DNA from: Sphingobacteriia bacterium 24-36-13
GTDB lineage: Bacteria; Bacteroidota; Bacteroidia; Chitinophagales; Chitinophagaceae
Length of the DNA stretch: 64,000 nucleotides
Assembly: GCA_002281875.1 (NCBI GenBank)
Contig: NCHN01000010.1
Coordinates: 23,063-87,062 of the forward strand
Direction of reading: 5' to 3'
The notes below the pieces were generated by a model. That model saw only the letters and a list, made by a program, of their open reading frames with translations. It had not been told where the DNA came from and ran no database searches. The position numbers and the translations under genes were made by a program. This document shows, piece after piece, positions 35,953-44,788 of this stretch (positions are counted from its first letter, which is position 1; each line of letters opens with the position of its first letter).

Positions 35953-37503
35953 ATGAAAAAATGGATGATTTGTTTTTGTAGCTTATTCTTATTGGTGTCA
36001 ATGACTTTTGCTCAACCTCAAATGCGCTATACGGTATCTATGCCACAGGCTTCGAAAGGTAAGTTTCATATAACACTTGATGCTGCTGGTTTTAATAAAG
36101 ATTCCATTGTGCTTAAAATGCCCAACTGGATGCCTGGTTATTATCAATTGATGAATTATGCCAATACCGTAGATTCTTTTTCAGCCCAAAATTCGAATGG
36201 GGCTACATTGAAAGTAAATAAAATCAATAGCAATACTTGGGTTGTTCTGAACAAAGCAAACAGTCCATTCCGCGTTACTTATCAAATTCAAACGAAGCGA
36301 AAATTTGTTGCCAATAGTTTCATTGATAGTGCACATGCATATATAGTTCCTGCCAATAATTTCTTCTATGTAGAGTCTATGTTGCAACTGCCGGTGCAGG
36401 TAACTATCAACAGCTATAATCAACCTACATTTAAAAAAATTGCTACAGGATTAGAAAAAGTAAAAGGGAAGACCAATATTTTTAAGGCACCCAATTTTGA
36501 TATCTTATATGATTGTCCCATTTTGGTAGGGGATTTAAAAGAGCTACCTGCATTTACAGTTCGCGGTGTACCACATCGGTTTATCGGTTATAATATGGGT
36601 AGTTTTGATGAACAATTATTCATGAACACTTTGCAAAAAGCAATTGAGCAAGGGGTGAATATTATTGATCATATTCCCTTTAAGGAATATACTTTTATAG
36701 GGATTGGACCTGGTAGAGGTGGCATTGAACATTTGAACAATACCACTGTAAGTTTTAGTGGGAACGAATTAAAAACACCTGCAGACATCAATAGAATCAT
36801 GAACTTTTTAAGCCATGAGTATTTTCATCATTACAATGTAAAACGAATAAGACCTGTAGAATTAGGACCTTTTGATTATGACAAAGGGAGTAAGACCACT
36901 CAGTTATGGATAAGCGAGGGCTTATCCGTGTATTTTGAATACCTGATGGTGAAGCGGGCTAAAATTGTAGATAGACAAACCTTCTTAAATAATCTCGCCA
37001 ACAATATTACTGCACACGAAAACAATCCTGGTAAAGCCTTCCAAAGCCTATTGCAAGCCAGTTACAACACATGGTCCGATGGGCCTTTCGGTACCAGTGG
37101 CCTAGATAAAAACAAAGCCATTTCTTATTATGATAAAGGGCCAGTGGTAGGTATGATATTAGACCTTGCTATTCGTGATGCTTCAAAAAACCAATTCAGC
37201 TTAGACCATGTAATGCGGTTGATGTACCAAGAATATTATCAGCGATTGCAAAGAGGCTTTACCGACGCAGAGTTTCAAGCTGCTTGCGAGCAAATGGCCG
37301 GTAAATCTTTGGCCAATGAGTTTGAATATATTTCTACCACCAAGCAATTAGATTATCAAAAATACTTGGGATATGCTGGTTTAACCATAGACAGTTCTGA
37401 ATTAGAAAAAGCAGGCCAAAAGAAATTACAATACAAAATCAGTGTATTGCCTTCTGCAAATAACAATCAACTAACTATTTTAAATAGTTGGTTGGGGGAT
37501 TAA
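35953..37503 (+). CDS. M61 family (glycyl aminopeptidase-like) metallopeptidase, short form
   Basis: 516 residues with signal peptide (MKKWMICFCSLFLLVSMTFAQ), so periplasmic or surface. An N-terminal beta domain (about 25-190) precedes the gluzincin catalytic domain with the zinc motif HEYFHH (in MNFLSHEYFHHYNVKRIRP) and the downstream acid LWISEGLSVYFEY. Most M61 proteins continue with a C-terminal PDZ domain and reach 600 or more residues; here the protein ends soon after GYAGLTIDSSELEKAG, with only about 35 residues left. Whether the PDZ was lost or is absent in this branch cannot be told here. There is no sign of a broken frame just downstream. Confidence 0.88.
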   Translation: MKKWMICFCSLFLLVSMTFAQPQMRYTVSMPQASKGKFHITLDAAGFNKDSIVLKMPNWMPGYYQLMNYANTVDSFSAQNSNGATLKVNKINSNTWVVLNKANSPFRVTYQIQTKRKFVANSFIDSAHAYIVPANNFFYVESMLQLPVQVTINSYNQPTFKKIATGLEKVKGKTNIFKAPNFDILYDCPILVGDLKELPAFTVRGVPHRFIGYNMGSFDEQLFMNTLQKAIEQGVNIIDHIPFKEYTFIGIGPGRGGIEHLNNTTVSFSGNELKTPADINRIMNFLSHEYFHHYNVKRIRPVELGPFDYDKGSKTTQLWISEGLSVYFEYLMVKRAKIVDRQTFLNNLANNITAHENNPGKAFQSLLQASYNTWSDGPFGTSGLDKNKAISYYDKGPVVGMILDLAIRDASKNQFSLDHVMRLMYQEYYQRLQRGFTDAEFQAACEQMAGKSLANEFEYISTTKQLDYQKYLGYAGLTIDSSELEKAGQKKLQYKISVLPSANNNQLTILNSWLGD

Positions 37504-37531
37504 AATCTCCGTGAAAACACGGTTGCTAATC

Positions 37532-37543
37532 GTTTCGCGAAAC
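37532..37543. promoter_or_regulatory. 12-bp palindrome upstream of the lipoprotein gene
   Basis: GTTTCGCGAAAC is a perfect palindrome 28 bp before the ATG at 37571. A small CCGTG-AAAA-CACGG hairpin (37509-37522) lies just before it and may end the M61 transcript, though no T-run follows. Operator function is a guess. Confidence 0.35.
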
Positions 37544-37570
37544 CTTATTTTGTCTCATCAATAAAGTCGT

Positions 37571-38188
37571 ATGCGAAATAGATATTTATTCTCTCTATGC
37601 ATGCTGGTGTTATGGCTAGGTTGCAGCTTAGCAGCTTGTACTCGAATTCCATTACAAAGCATTACACTATCAGAAAGAATTCAGGAGGAGGGTGCTAGAA
37701 TGCATCAATTAAACCTATTATTGATTCAACAATTATTTACGGAGAAAAAAGCAAGGGTAAACGATTTTATTAAAAACGATTATACTCCCAGCATCATTAA
37801 TAAAATGACCAGTGATTTGGAGGAGGAGATGGATGCAAAATTGGAGCTTCCTCAAATGATGGCTGCTGCACTTCCTTTAATTAACGAGCGCCAGTATAGC
37901 ATGCAAATGGCTTTGGATTCTGCAAAAACCAAAATAATCAAACAACTCAATACCGATTTTACTAAATACCAATTAGCCAATAACGAAATGAAACGGTTGT
38001 TAGAATCTGCAGTTAAATTAAACGAGGAAAAAAAGCAATTACTCAATCAGTCCAATTGGTTTAAGAAAAAAGGAATTGATTATGATCAGTTGGCTGAATT
38101 ATTAGATCGGTTTATTTCCTCTTCGGGGAATGTAGGAGGGCTGATTGTGAATTTAAACAAGGATTTAAATAAAATATTGAACCAATAA
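37571..38188 (+). CDS. helical lipoprotein of unknown function
   Basis: 205 residues with a lipoprotein signal: MRNRYLFSLCMLVLWLGCSLAAC, lipobox LAAC, lipidated Cys23. The mature part is predicted all-helical and charged (QEEGARMHQLNLLLIQQLF ... ESAVKLNEEKKQLLNQ), with no motif I recognise. It is followed after 8 bp by an 88-residue gene that is also helical and has similar composition, so they look like a two-gene unit. Confidence 0.72.
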   Translation: MRNRYLFSLCMLVLWLGCSLAACTRIPLQSITLSERIQEEGARMHQLNLLLIQQLFTEKKARVNDFIKNDYTPSIINKMTSDLEEEMDAKLELPQMMAAALPLINERQYSMQMALDSAKTKIIKQLNTDFTKYQLANNEMKRLLESAVKLNEEKKQLLNQSNWFKKKGIDYDQLAELLDRFISSSGNVGGLIVNLNKDLNKILNQ

Positions 38189-38196
38189 GGGATAAT

Positions 38197-38463
38197 ATGA
38201 ATAATCAATGGCAAAAGAAAGCGAGGCAAGCTCAAAAAGAGACTGATGCTGAGTTAGCGAATCAGATTAATCAATTGACCAGTATAGATGCCAAAGAATT
38301 AAATGCTTTATTAGCTGCGAATGGCATGAATACAGCCGATTTTAATCAACTCATTAAGTTAATTAAAGACCAAACCAAGAGCAATAACGATAAAATCAAA
38401 TCAATTTCAAATATCCAAAATGGATTGGAGCTCTTGGTGGGCTTGGTGGGCAAATTGATTTAG
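38197..38463 (+). CDS. small helical protein of unknown function
   Basis: 88 residues, no signal peptide, predicted helical, rich in N, Q, K and L (TDAELANQINQLTSIDAKEL ... NIQNGLELLVGLVGKLI). The C-terminal LELLVGLVGKLI could be an amphipathic helix that contacts a membrane or partner. It starts 8 bp after the lipoprotein gene and ends 42 bp before rimO, which has its own -7 box. I do not recognise it. Confidence 0.65.
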   Translation: MNNQWQKKARQAQKETDAELANQINQLTSIDAKELNALLAANGMNTADFNQLIKLIKDQTKSNNDKIKSISNIQNGLELLVGLVGKLI

Positions 38464-38490
38464 TCTACTAACTGTTCCCTCCAAAATCCT

Positions 38491-38498
38491 TAATTTTG
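38491..38498 (+). promoter_or_regulatory. -7 box of rimO
   Basis: TAATTTTG (exact TAnnTTTG), 7 nt before the ATG at 38506. Predicted leader is only about 3 nt. Confidence 0.6.
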
Positions 38499-38505
38499 CC
38501 CTCTC

Positions 38506-39816
38506 ATGAAGGCAAAAACACTCAAAAAAGACAAGGTTAATATCATCACACTAGGTTGTAGCAAAAACTTAGTAGACTCAGAAGTATTGAGTGGTCAATT
38601 GGCTGCCAATGATATTGATGTGGTGCATGAGAATGCTAAGCTAGACCACAATATTGTAGTAGTGAATACCTGCGGATTCATTGATAAAGCCAAAGAGGAA
38701 AGCATTAATACCATTTTAGACCAGGTAGAATTGAAGCGTAGGGGTAAATTGGATAAGGTATATGTTACGGGTTGCTTAAGTGAGCGTTATAGGGGAGATT
38801 TAGAAGCCGAAATGCCTGAAGTGGATGCCTGGTTTGGTACTTTAGAATTGCCCTTGATTTTAAAACAGTTTGAGGCGGATTATAAGGCAGAACTATTGGG
38901 TGAACGCATGTTGAGCACCCCCAAACATTATGCTTATTTAAAAATTGCGGAAGGTTGCAATAGAACTTGTTCTTTTTGTGCCATTCCTTTAATGCGCGGT
39001 AAGCATATTAGTAGATCTATTGAAGACCTTGTTGCTGAAGCCGAGTCTTTAGTACAAAAGGGAGTGAAGGAAATCATGTTGATTGCCCAAGAGCTTACTT
39101 ATTATGGTTTAGATCTGTATAAAGAGCGTGCATTGCCTAAACTACTAGACGCATTGGCCGATGTAAAGGGAATAGAATGGATCAGATTGCATTATGCCTA
39201 TCCAAGTAAATTCCCACTAGAGATTTTAGAAGTAATGCAACGAAGGGATAATATTTGTAAATACTTAGACATGCCTTTGCAACATGCAAGTAATCGTATG
39301 CTCAAAGCCATGCGTAGAAATATTACTCGCGAAGAAATGTCTGAACTGATTCATCAAATTAAAGCGGCAGTTCCTGGTATTTGTTTAAGAACCACTCTTA
39401 TTGCGGGATTCCCTGGAGAAACAGAAGAAGATGTAGAAGAATTGAAAGCATTTTTGCAAGAACATCGTTTTGATAGAGTAGGAATTTTTAGTTATAGCCA
39501 CGAAGAAAATACCAGTGCATATGATTTAGTGGATGATGTTCCTGCTGATGTAAAAGCAGCTCGTGCACAGGAGATCATGGAAGTACAGCAGGAAATTTCT
39601 TACGAGAAAAACCAAGAAAAAGTAGGAAAGATCTTTAAAGTATTAATTGATAAAAAAGAAGCTGGTCGTTATTTAGGCAGAACAGAATTTGATAGTGTAG
39701 AAGTAGACAATGAAGTAGTCATTCACAGCACTAAAAAATTACCCATTGGTGAATTTGTACAAGTGAAAATTACCAAGGCCTACGATTACGATTTAGAAGG
39801 AGAAGTAGTTGTCTAA
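38506..39816 (+). CDS. rimO: ribosomal protein S12 methylthiotransferase RimO
   Basis: Adds a methylthio group to the conserved Asp of ribosomal protein S12 using SAM and Fe-S clusters. 436 residues, full length. The N-terminal UPF0004 domain has cluster cysteines C18, C56 and C90. The radical-SAM motif is C151-x3-C155-x2-C158 (EGCNRTCSFCAIPLMRG). A TRAM domain closes the protein (IFKVLIDKKEAGRYLGRTEFDS). MiaB is excluded by the IPLMRG and TLIAGFPGETEED context typical of RimO and by the S12-type N-terminus GCSKNLVDSE. Confidence 0.94.
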   Translation: MKAKTLKKDKVNIITLGCSKNLVDSEVLSGQLAANDIDVVHENAKLDHNIVVVNTCGFIDKAKEESINTILDQVELKRRGKLDKVYVTGCLSERYRGDLEAEMPEVDAWFGTLELPLILKQFEADYKAELLGERMLSTPKHYAYLKIAEGCNRTCSFCAIPLMRGKHISRSIEDLVAEAESLVQKGVKEIMLIAQELTYYGLDLYKERALPKLLDALADVKGIEWIRLHYAYPSKFPLEILEVMQRRDNICKYLDMPLQHASNRMLKAMRRNITREEMSELIHQIKAAVPGICLRTTLIAGFPGETEEDVEELKAFLQEHRFDRVGIFSYSHEENTSAYDLVDDVPADVKAARAQEIMEVQQEISYEKNQEKVGKIFKVLIDKKEAGRYLGRTEFDSVEVDNEVVIHSTKKLPIGEFVQVKITKAYDYDLEGEVVV

Positions 39817-39832
39817 ACGGTGAATTATTTCT

Positions 39833-41380
39833 TTATAACTTGAATCCAAAAGTAAGCATGATGCTTCCTCTGCTTCCTGTTTGCTCGGCAAAAGTATTGG
39901 GCTTATCATTCAATCGATAGGCGAACACTGCGTCTTTGTTCATGATATGCGAATAAGATAAGTCTATAAACATTCCCTTATTTCTATACCCCAAACCACC
40001 AGTGCCAATTACCCTGCTGGCTTTTAATGCTTCATCTTGGTAAGGGCTTCCATAGTAAGCCGCTCCAAGCCTAAACATAATGGTATTAAATTTTAATTCA
40101 CCCCCAATTCTTGCATTGATATTGCCTTTGTAATTATCAATAATGGCTTCATTTAATGCGGTATAGTAGTTGCGGAAACCTGCGTCAGATGCATTCTCTC
40201 CTGCAACAGCAAATCTTGCTCCTTTATAATGTACATATTCTATATCTGCACTAATAAATCCTTTTTGTAAACGAGTGTCGTTGATTTCTCGGAACACATA
40301 ACTAAAGCTACCAATAGCTCTCCATGGTGTTGTAATATTGTATTTACTGGTGCCTGCTCTACCACTGTTTAAATTATCACTACTTTCTGAACGTTGTCCT
40401 GCATAAGTTTCTGTATTAGCAACAAGCGAAGAACGAATGCGATCGGTCATAGTGAAAATTTGCGGACTATGAAATGCAAAGCCAATTCTTACAAATGGGG
40501 TAGGCTTATAAATAGTTCCCAATTTTACACCTATACCAGCACCTTGAGAGGAATAGCTTTCTTTGTATTCAAAAAAACTAAACTGATTGGTAGGATCGTT
40601 GGTTGCATCCCTTTCACTGTAAACCAATTCACGATTGTACTTTACAATTGGAATATTAAAGCTACCTCCCACATACAATTTGTCGGCCATATTACCTGCA
40701 AATCCAATGGCAATTTCATTGTATCCACCAGTTGTTCTTGCATTATATGATTGATTTACACCTGTTGAAATGGGGACTAAACTTTGATAACCTGCTACTG
40801 CACCACCAATCCCACTTAATGTGTCTACTAAAAATGTTCTAAATGCAAGTGATGATCCAAATATATAATTACTTAATGCAGCATTGGTGTCTGCTCTATC
40901 TCGAGTTAATTCTTCTAAATATTTTTCGGTAAACGAACTAAAATTATTTCTGCCACTAAAACTTACTTGGTTATTGTAATTAGCCAACTGGTTCACTGAA
41001 ATGGCAAAAGCAGAGCTGGTCCATTTGCTGTATCCAGATTTACTAGTTCCTGCTAAAACTATTCCAGTAGTTCCATAACCAAATCCAGATTTACTGCTAG
41101 ATGAATCGGTACCCCTATAATTGAATTTATTGCTATTTAATAAAAAGCCAGGAGACAAAACCAATTCCCTTGTTTTATATAAACCTAATCCAGCAGGGTT
41201 TACGTGGTTTGCTGTAATATCTCCGCCCAAAGAGCCCATTACTCCACCCACTGCCATATTTCTTGCTGTACCATTTTGGGTAAACCAGGCAAGTCTTAAA
41301 GCATCTTCTGGAGATTGAGCTATTGCTGTTTGGGCAAAAATTGCCAGTCCGCTTATTAGTAAGCCGAAATATTTTTTCAT
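39833..41380 (-). CDS. FadL/OmpP1-like outer-membrane barrel protein
   Basis: 515 residues with signal peptide (ending TAIAQ) and a predicted beta-barrel ending in LMLTFGFKL. The N-terminal ARNMAVGGVMGSLGGDITANHVNPAGLGLYKTRELVLSPG resembles the FadL/OmpP1/TodX family (NPAGLA-type motif), which carry hydrophobic molecules across the outer membrane. In Bacteroidota such proteins are often called hemin receptor or hypothetical. It follows the lipoprotein gene by 12 bp, so the two are co-transcribed. Substrate unknown. Confidence 0.78.
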   Translation of the reverse strand: MKKYFGLLISGLAIFAQTAIAQSPEDALRLAWFTQNGTARNMAVGGVMGSLGGDITANHVNPAGLGLYKTRELVLSPGFLLNSNKFNYRGTDSSSSKSGFGYGTTGIVLAGTSKSGYSKWTSSAFAISVNQLANYNNQVSFSGRNNFSSFTEKYLEELTRDRADTNAALSNYIFGSSLAFRTFLVDTLSGIGGAVAGYQSLVPISTGVNQSYNARTTGGYNEIAIGFAGNMADKLYVGGSFNIPIVKYNRELVYSERDATNDPTNQFSFFEYKESYSSQGAGIGVKLGTIYKPTPFVRIGFAFHSPQIFTMTDRIRSSLVANTETYAGQRSESSDNLNSGRAGTSKYNITTPWRAIGSFSYVFREINDTRLQKGFISADIEYVHYKGARFAVAGENASDAGFRNYYTALNEAIIDNYKGNINARIGGELKFNTIMFRLGAAYYGSPYQDEALKASRVIGTGGLGYRNKGMFIDLSYSHIMNKDAVFAYRLNDKPNTFAEQTGSRGSIMLTFGFKL

Positions 41381-41392
41381 AAAATGGGTTAA

Positions 41393-42211
41393 TTAGTTTC
41401 TACCACCACGTCCGGTGCTGGTACTAGATCCAGTACTTTTAAAGCCACCACTCGCGCCTCCAGCACTGCTACTGGTTGTTGGTATAGTGCTGCTTGAGCT
41501 GTTGCCAAAAGTTCTTATGGAACGATCGTAACTGCTTCCTGTTCCACCAGCAGAACTAGGGCTAGAGAATACTCTTTTAACAAGGTTGCTAAAATTATTG
41601 CTTCCGCCATTGGTGCCTGGTGCGTACCAATTTCCACCTTTAGAATCATTGTTGTTATTGTAGAATCTATTACGCAATGCACTTAAATTAGACCCTGAGT
41701 TATATGAAGGTAAGCTCGCTTTTGGATTAGCATAAGTGATAACCGAGAACATTGGATTCCCCCAACCTAGTGGATTACCGAAAACACCTCCATTCCATCC
41801 ACCACCATAAAAATTATTCCATCCATATATCCCAGGTCTGAATCCTAGTCCAATGCTCCAAGGATTAAAGTTAAATTGATATGGATCTAAAATCCATGGA
41901 TTAAAACTATTAAAGTGATTGAAAGTATAAGGCGAAAAATCATAACGCATATCGTTCCAATAACTAAAGTTATCAATGGTGCTCCAACGATCTCTATTTG
42001 CTACTCTCATACGTAAGTATCGATCATCCATTGTACTAACGTATTCTTGGTAACGCTCGTCGTTATTTTTATTATTGGCAACCGCATAAGTTTCTCTTTC
42101 TTCACCTGGTGAAAAATATACATCATCTGGAGTTTGCCCCATTTGATAAGCAGTACTACAACCACTTAGAATGGTAGCAGCAACGAAAGCACTTAGTAAT
42201 ATCTTTTTCAT
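41393..42211 (-). CDS. Trp/Tyr/Asn/Gly/Ser-rich lipoprotein
   Basis: 272 residues from MKKILLSAFVAATILSGC with lipobox LSGC (Cys18). After a DDVYFSPGEE motif seen in some Bacteroidota surface lipoproteins comes an aromatic low-complexity stretch (about 95-150, SFNPWILDPYQFNFNPWSIG, GWNNFYGGGWNGG) and a Ser/Gly-rich tail. No catalytic motif is visible. It is upstream of, and co-directional with, the FadL-like barrel gene, so it may be a surface partner of that protein. An upstream in-frame start (42235) would place the signal peptide internally. Confidence 0.72.
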   Translation of the reverse strand: MKKILLSAFVAATILSGCSTAYQMGQTPDDVYFSPGEERETYAVANNKNNDERYQEYVSTMDDRYLRMRVANRDRWSTIDNFSYWNDMRYDFSPYTFNHFNSFNPWILDPYQFNFNPWSIGLGFRPGIYGWNNFYGGGWNGGVFGNPLGWGNPMFSVITYANPKASLPSYNSGSNLSALRNRFYNNNNDSKGGNWYAPGTNGGSNNFSNLVKRVFSSPSSAGGTGSSYDRSIRTFGNSSSSTIPTTSSSAGGASGGFKSTGSSTSTGRGGRN

Positions 42212-42255
42212 GATTTTCCTTTTTAGGTTGATCAACTTGGTTGAGTGAAGTTACA

Positions 42256-42263
42256 TACATTTG
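42256..42263 (+). promoter_or_regulatory. -7 box of proS
   Basis: TACATTTG (exact TAnnTTTG, followed by CGA). TTG at 42237-42239 could be the -33 element (16-bp gap). It predicts an 85-nt leader containing the palindrome at 42306. Confidence 0.55.
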
Positions 42264-42305
42264 CGATTGGTAACCTCTATCAATATTGTGGCAAATTACA
42301 TGCCA

Positions 42306-42321
42306 ACTAACAATTGTTAGT
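42306..42321. promoter_or_regulatory. 16-bp palindrome in the proS leader
   Basis: ACTAACAATTGTTAGT, perfect, 32 bp before the proS ATG and inside the predicted leader. As RNA the loop would be too tight for a perfect hairpin, so it could open to a shorter stem; as DNA it could be an operator. No T-box features (specifier loop, antiterminator) were seen. Confidence 0.45.
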
Positions 42322-42352
42322 GTTGAACAGGTTAAAAAAAACAAAATATTTT

Positions 42353-43831
42353 ATGGGCAAGGAAATTACTTCTAGGGCACAAGACTATTCTCAGTGGTAT
42401 AACGACTTAATTATCAAGGGTAATTTGGCTGATTATTCAGCTGTAAGGGGGTGTATGGTCATAAAGCCTTATGGTTTTGCTTTATGGGAAAATATGAGAG
42501 ATGTGTTAGACAAAATGTTTAAAGATACTGGTCACCAGAATGCTTATTTTCCTCTTTTTGTTCCTAAAAGCTTATTTGAAGCAGAAGAAAAAAATGCGGA
42601 AGGCTTTGCAAAAGAATGTGCGGTGGTAACACATTATCGTTTAAAATCAGATCCAAATAACAAAGGAAAATTAATTGTTGATCCAGAAGCAAAATTAGAA
42701 GAAGAATTGGTGGTGCGTCCTACTAGTGAAGCAATTATATGGAATACGTATAAAGGATGGATTCAAAGTTATCGCGATTTGCCTTTGTTGATTAATCAAT
42801 GGGCCAATGTGGTAAGATGGGAAATGAGAACCAGGTTGTTTTTAAGAACTGCTGAGTTTTTATGGCAAGAAGGTCATACCGCGCATGCCACTGCAGAAGA
42901 AGCAATAGAAGAAACCAAGCGCATGTTAGATGTATATGCAGACTTTGCAGAAAATTGGATGGCATTGCCTGTAATAAAAGGAGTGAAATCGCCTAACGAA
43001 CGTTTTGCAGGTGCGGAAGATACCTATTGTATAGAAGCGTTAATGCAAGATGGTAAAGCATTACAAGCAGGTACTTCTCATTTCTTAGGGCAAAATTTTG
43101 CTAAAGCTTTTGATGTAAAATTTAGTGATAAGCAAAATAAATTAGACTATGTATGGGCAACTAGTTGGGGAGTAAGTACGCGTTTAATTGGGGGATTAGT
43201 GATGGCTCATAGTGACGACGACGGACTAATTCTACCACCCCGTATTGCACCTGTTCAAGTGGTGATTGTACCTATTTACAAAGGAGAGGAGCAGAAAGCA
43301 CAAATAGATGAAGTAGTGCATCAAATGAAGAAGGAAATGATTGCTTTGGGTGTTTCAGTAAAATATGATGATTCCGACAACAGTAGACCAGGATGGAAAT
43401 TTGCTGAATATGAATTGAAAGGGGTTCCTGTTAGAATTGCTGTAGGCGCAAGAGATTTAGAAAACAAAGTGGTTGAAGTAGCAAGAAGAGATACCAAAGA
43501 AAAACAAACTGTTCCTTTGGATGGTATTGCATCGTTTGTTCATGCTTTATTAGACAATATTCAAGTGTCTATGTATAATAAAGCCAAAGCTTTTCAACAA
43601 GAAAACATTAGAAATGCGGATAGTTGGGATGAGTTTGTTCAAATTTTAGATACCAAAGCAGGTTTTGTTTCTGCCCATTGGGATGGTACTGCAGAAACAG
43701 AGGATAAAATTAAAGAGCTCACAAAAGCCACTATTCGTTGCATTCCTTTAGACAATCCTCAAGAGGAAGGACTATGTATTTTATCTGGAAAAAAATCGAC
43801 CCAACGAGTACTATTTGCCAGAGCTTATTGA
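42353..43831 (+). CDS. proS: prolyl-tRNA synthetase, archaeal/eukaryotic-type
   Basis: Charges tRNA-Pro. 492 residues, the short form without an editing insertion, as in Bacteroidota and archaea, unlike the ~570-residue bacterial type. Class II motifs: motif 2 region [30 protein letters not shown], motif 3 region [27 protein letters not shown], and an anticodon-binding domain ([20 protein letters not shown]). It ends in Tyr (LFARAY) as is usual for this type. The start MGKEITSR is chosen because the in-frame extension upstream has no similarity and crosses the palindrome. Confidence 0.94.
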   Translation: MGKEITSRAQDYSQWYNDLIIKGNLADYSAVRGCMVIKPYGFALWENMRDVLDKMFKDTGHQNAYFPLFVPKSLFEAEEKNAEGFAKECAVVTHYRLKSDPNNKGKLIVDPEAKLEEELVVRPTSEAIIWNTYKGWIQSYRDLPLLINQWANVVRWEMRTRLFLRTAEFLWQEGHTAHATAEEAIEETKRMLDVYADFAENWMALPVIKGVKSPNERFAGAEDTYCIEALMQDGKALQAGTSHFLGQNFAKAFDVKFSDKQNKLDYVWATSWGVSTRLIGGLVMAHSDDDGLILPPRIAPVQVVIVPIYKGEEQKAQIDEVVHQMKKEMIALGVSVKYDDSDNSRPGWKFAEYELKGVPVRIAVGARDLENKVVEVARRDTKEKQTVPLDGIASFVHALLDNIQVSMYNKAKAFQQENIRNADSWDEFVQILDTKAGFVSAHWDGTAETEDKIKELTKATIRCIPLDNPQEEGLCILSGKKSTQRVLFARAY

Positions 43832-43843
43832 TATATTTATTAA

Positions 43844-44788
43844 ATGGAATATAATAAATATAGTCTAGTTTTCAAGGGAAGTGGATTTGAGTACTTCAAA
43901 ATTCTATTAGTGAATATGATACTCACTACTATTACCCTTGGATTGTATTATCCTTGGGCAAAAGCACGTACCCTTCATTATTTTTATGGGAATACCGTAT
44001 TTAATGAGCAGCCTTTTATTTTTACGGGTACAGGATCTCAAATGTTTAAAGGGTTTATAAAAGCTTTCTTGCTTTTAGTGAGCGTGTATGGATTAGTCAT
44101 TTATTTGACTTTAAACGAGCAAGAATTAGTAGGTCTTTCATTATTGTATATTTTTCTATTGTTTATCATTCCTTTGGCTATTCACGGATCTTATCGTTAT
44201 CGATTTGCTAAGACTATTTGGAGTGGTATTCGTTTTGGCTACATGGGTAATAAATGGGAACTACTCATGCTTTGTATTAAAGGAACTTTTTTAACTATAG
44301 TAACCATTGGCATTTATGGTGCTTGGTTTGCAATGAATTTACGCAGGTATTTGTTGTGTAATATTAAAGTTGGGGATGCTCGATTCTCTTATAAAGGAGT
44401 GGGTGGTGAATATTTTTGGCTGAATGTAAAAGGCTATTTGCTGAGTATTTTCACTTTTGGTATTTACTTTTTTTGGTGGCAAAAAGATTTATTTGCTTAT
44501 TTCATCAATAATTTAAGATTAACCAAAGGCGATCAAACTATGTTGTTGAAGTCTAGAGCAACAGGGGGAGATTTTTTAGCATTGATTATGGTGAATCTTT
44601 TATTATTTGTTTTCACTTTAGGATTAGCTACTCCTTGGATTGTAGTAAGAAGTATGCGGTTTTTGCTAGCAAATATGGTTTTGGATGGTACTATCGCCTT
44701 TAATGAACTTAGACAAACCCAAGAAAATTTTGATGATGCAACAGGAGAAGATATTGCAGACTTTTTAGACTTTGGTTTTATAATATAA
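43844..44788 (+). CDS. DUF898 (YjgN-like) membrane protein
   Basis: 314 residues with repeated motifs of the DUF898 family: FKGSGFEYFKILLVNMILTT, TLGLYYPWAKARTLHYFYGN, then two further similar units (GEYFWLNVKGYLLSIFTFGIYFFWW; GDFLALIMVNLLLFVFTLGLATPW). About six to seven membrane helices. Function unknown. It begins 12 bp after proS and its TAA shares a base with the ATG of the M48 peptidase gene (TAATG), so the two are translationally coupled and probably act together. Confidence 0.88.
   Translation: MEYNKYSLVFKGSGFEYFKILLVNMILTTITLGLYYPWAKARTLHYFYGNTVFNEQPFIFTGTGSQMFKGFIKAFLLLVSVYGLVIYLTLNEQELVGLSLLYIFLLFIIPLAIHGSYRYRFAKTIWSGIRFGYMGNKWELLMLCIKGTFLTIVTIGIYGAWFAMNLRRYLLCNIKVGDARFSYKGVGGEYFWLNVKGYLLSIFTFGIYFFWWQKDLFAYFINNLRLTKGDQTMLLKSRATGGDFLALIMVNLLLFVFTLGLATPWIVVRSMRFLLANMVLDGTIAFNELRQTQENFDDATGEDIADFLDFGFII

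Noticed and set aside
42300-42352. T-box riboswitch before proS
   Set aside because: No specifier loop, T-box sequence or terminator; only a simple palindrome is present.
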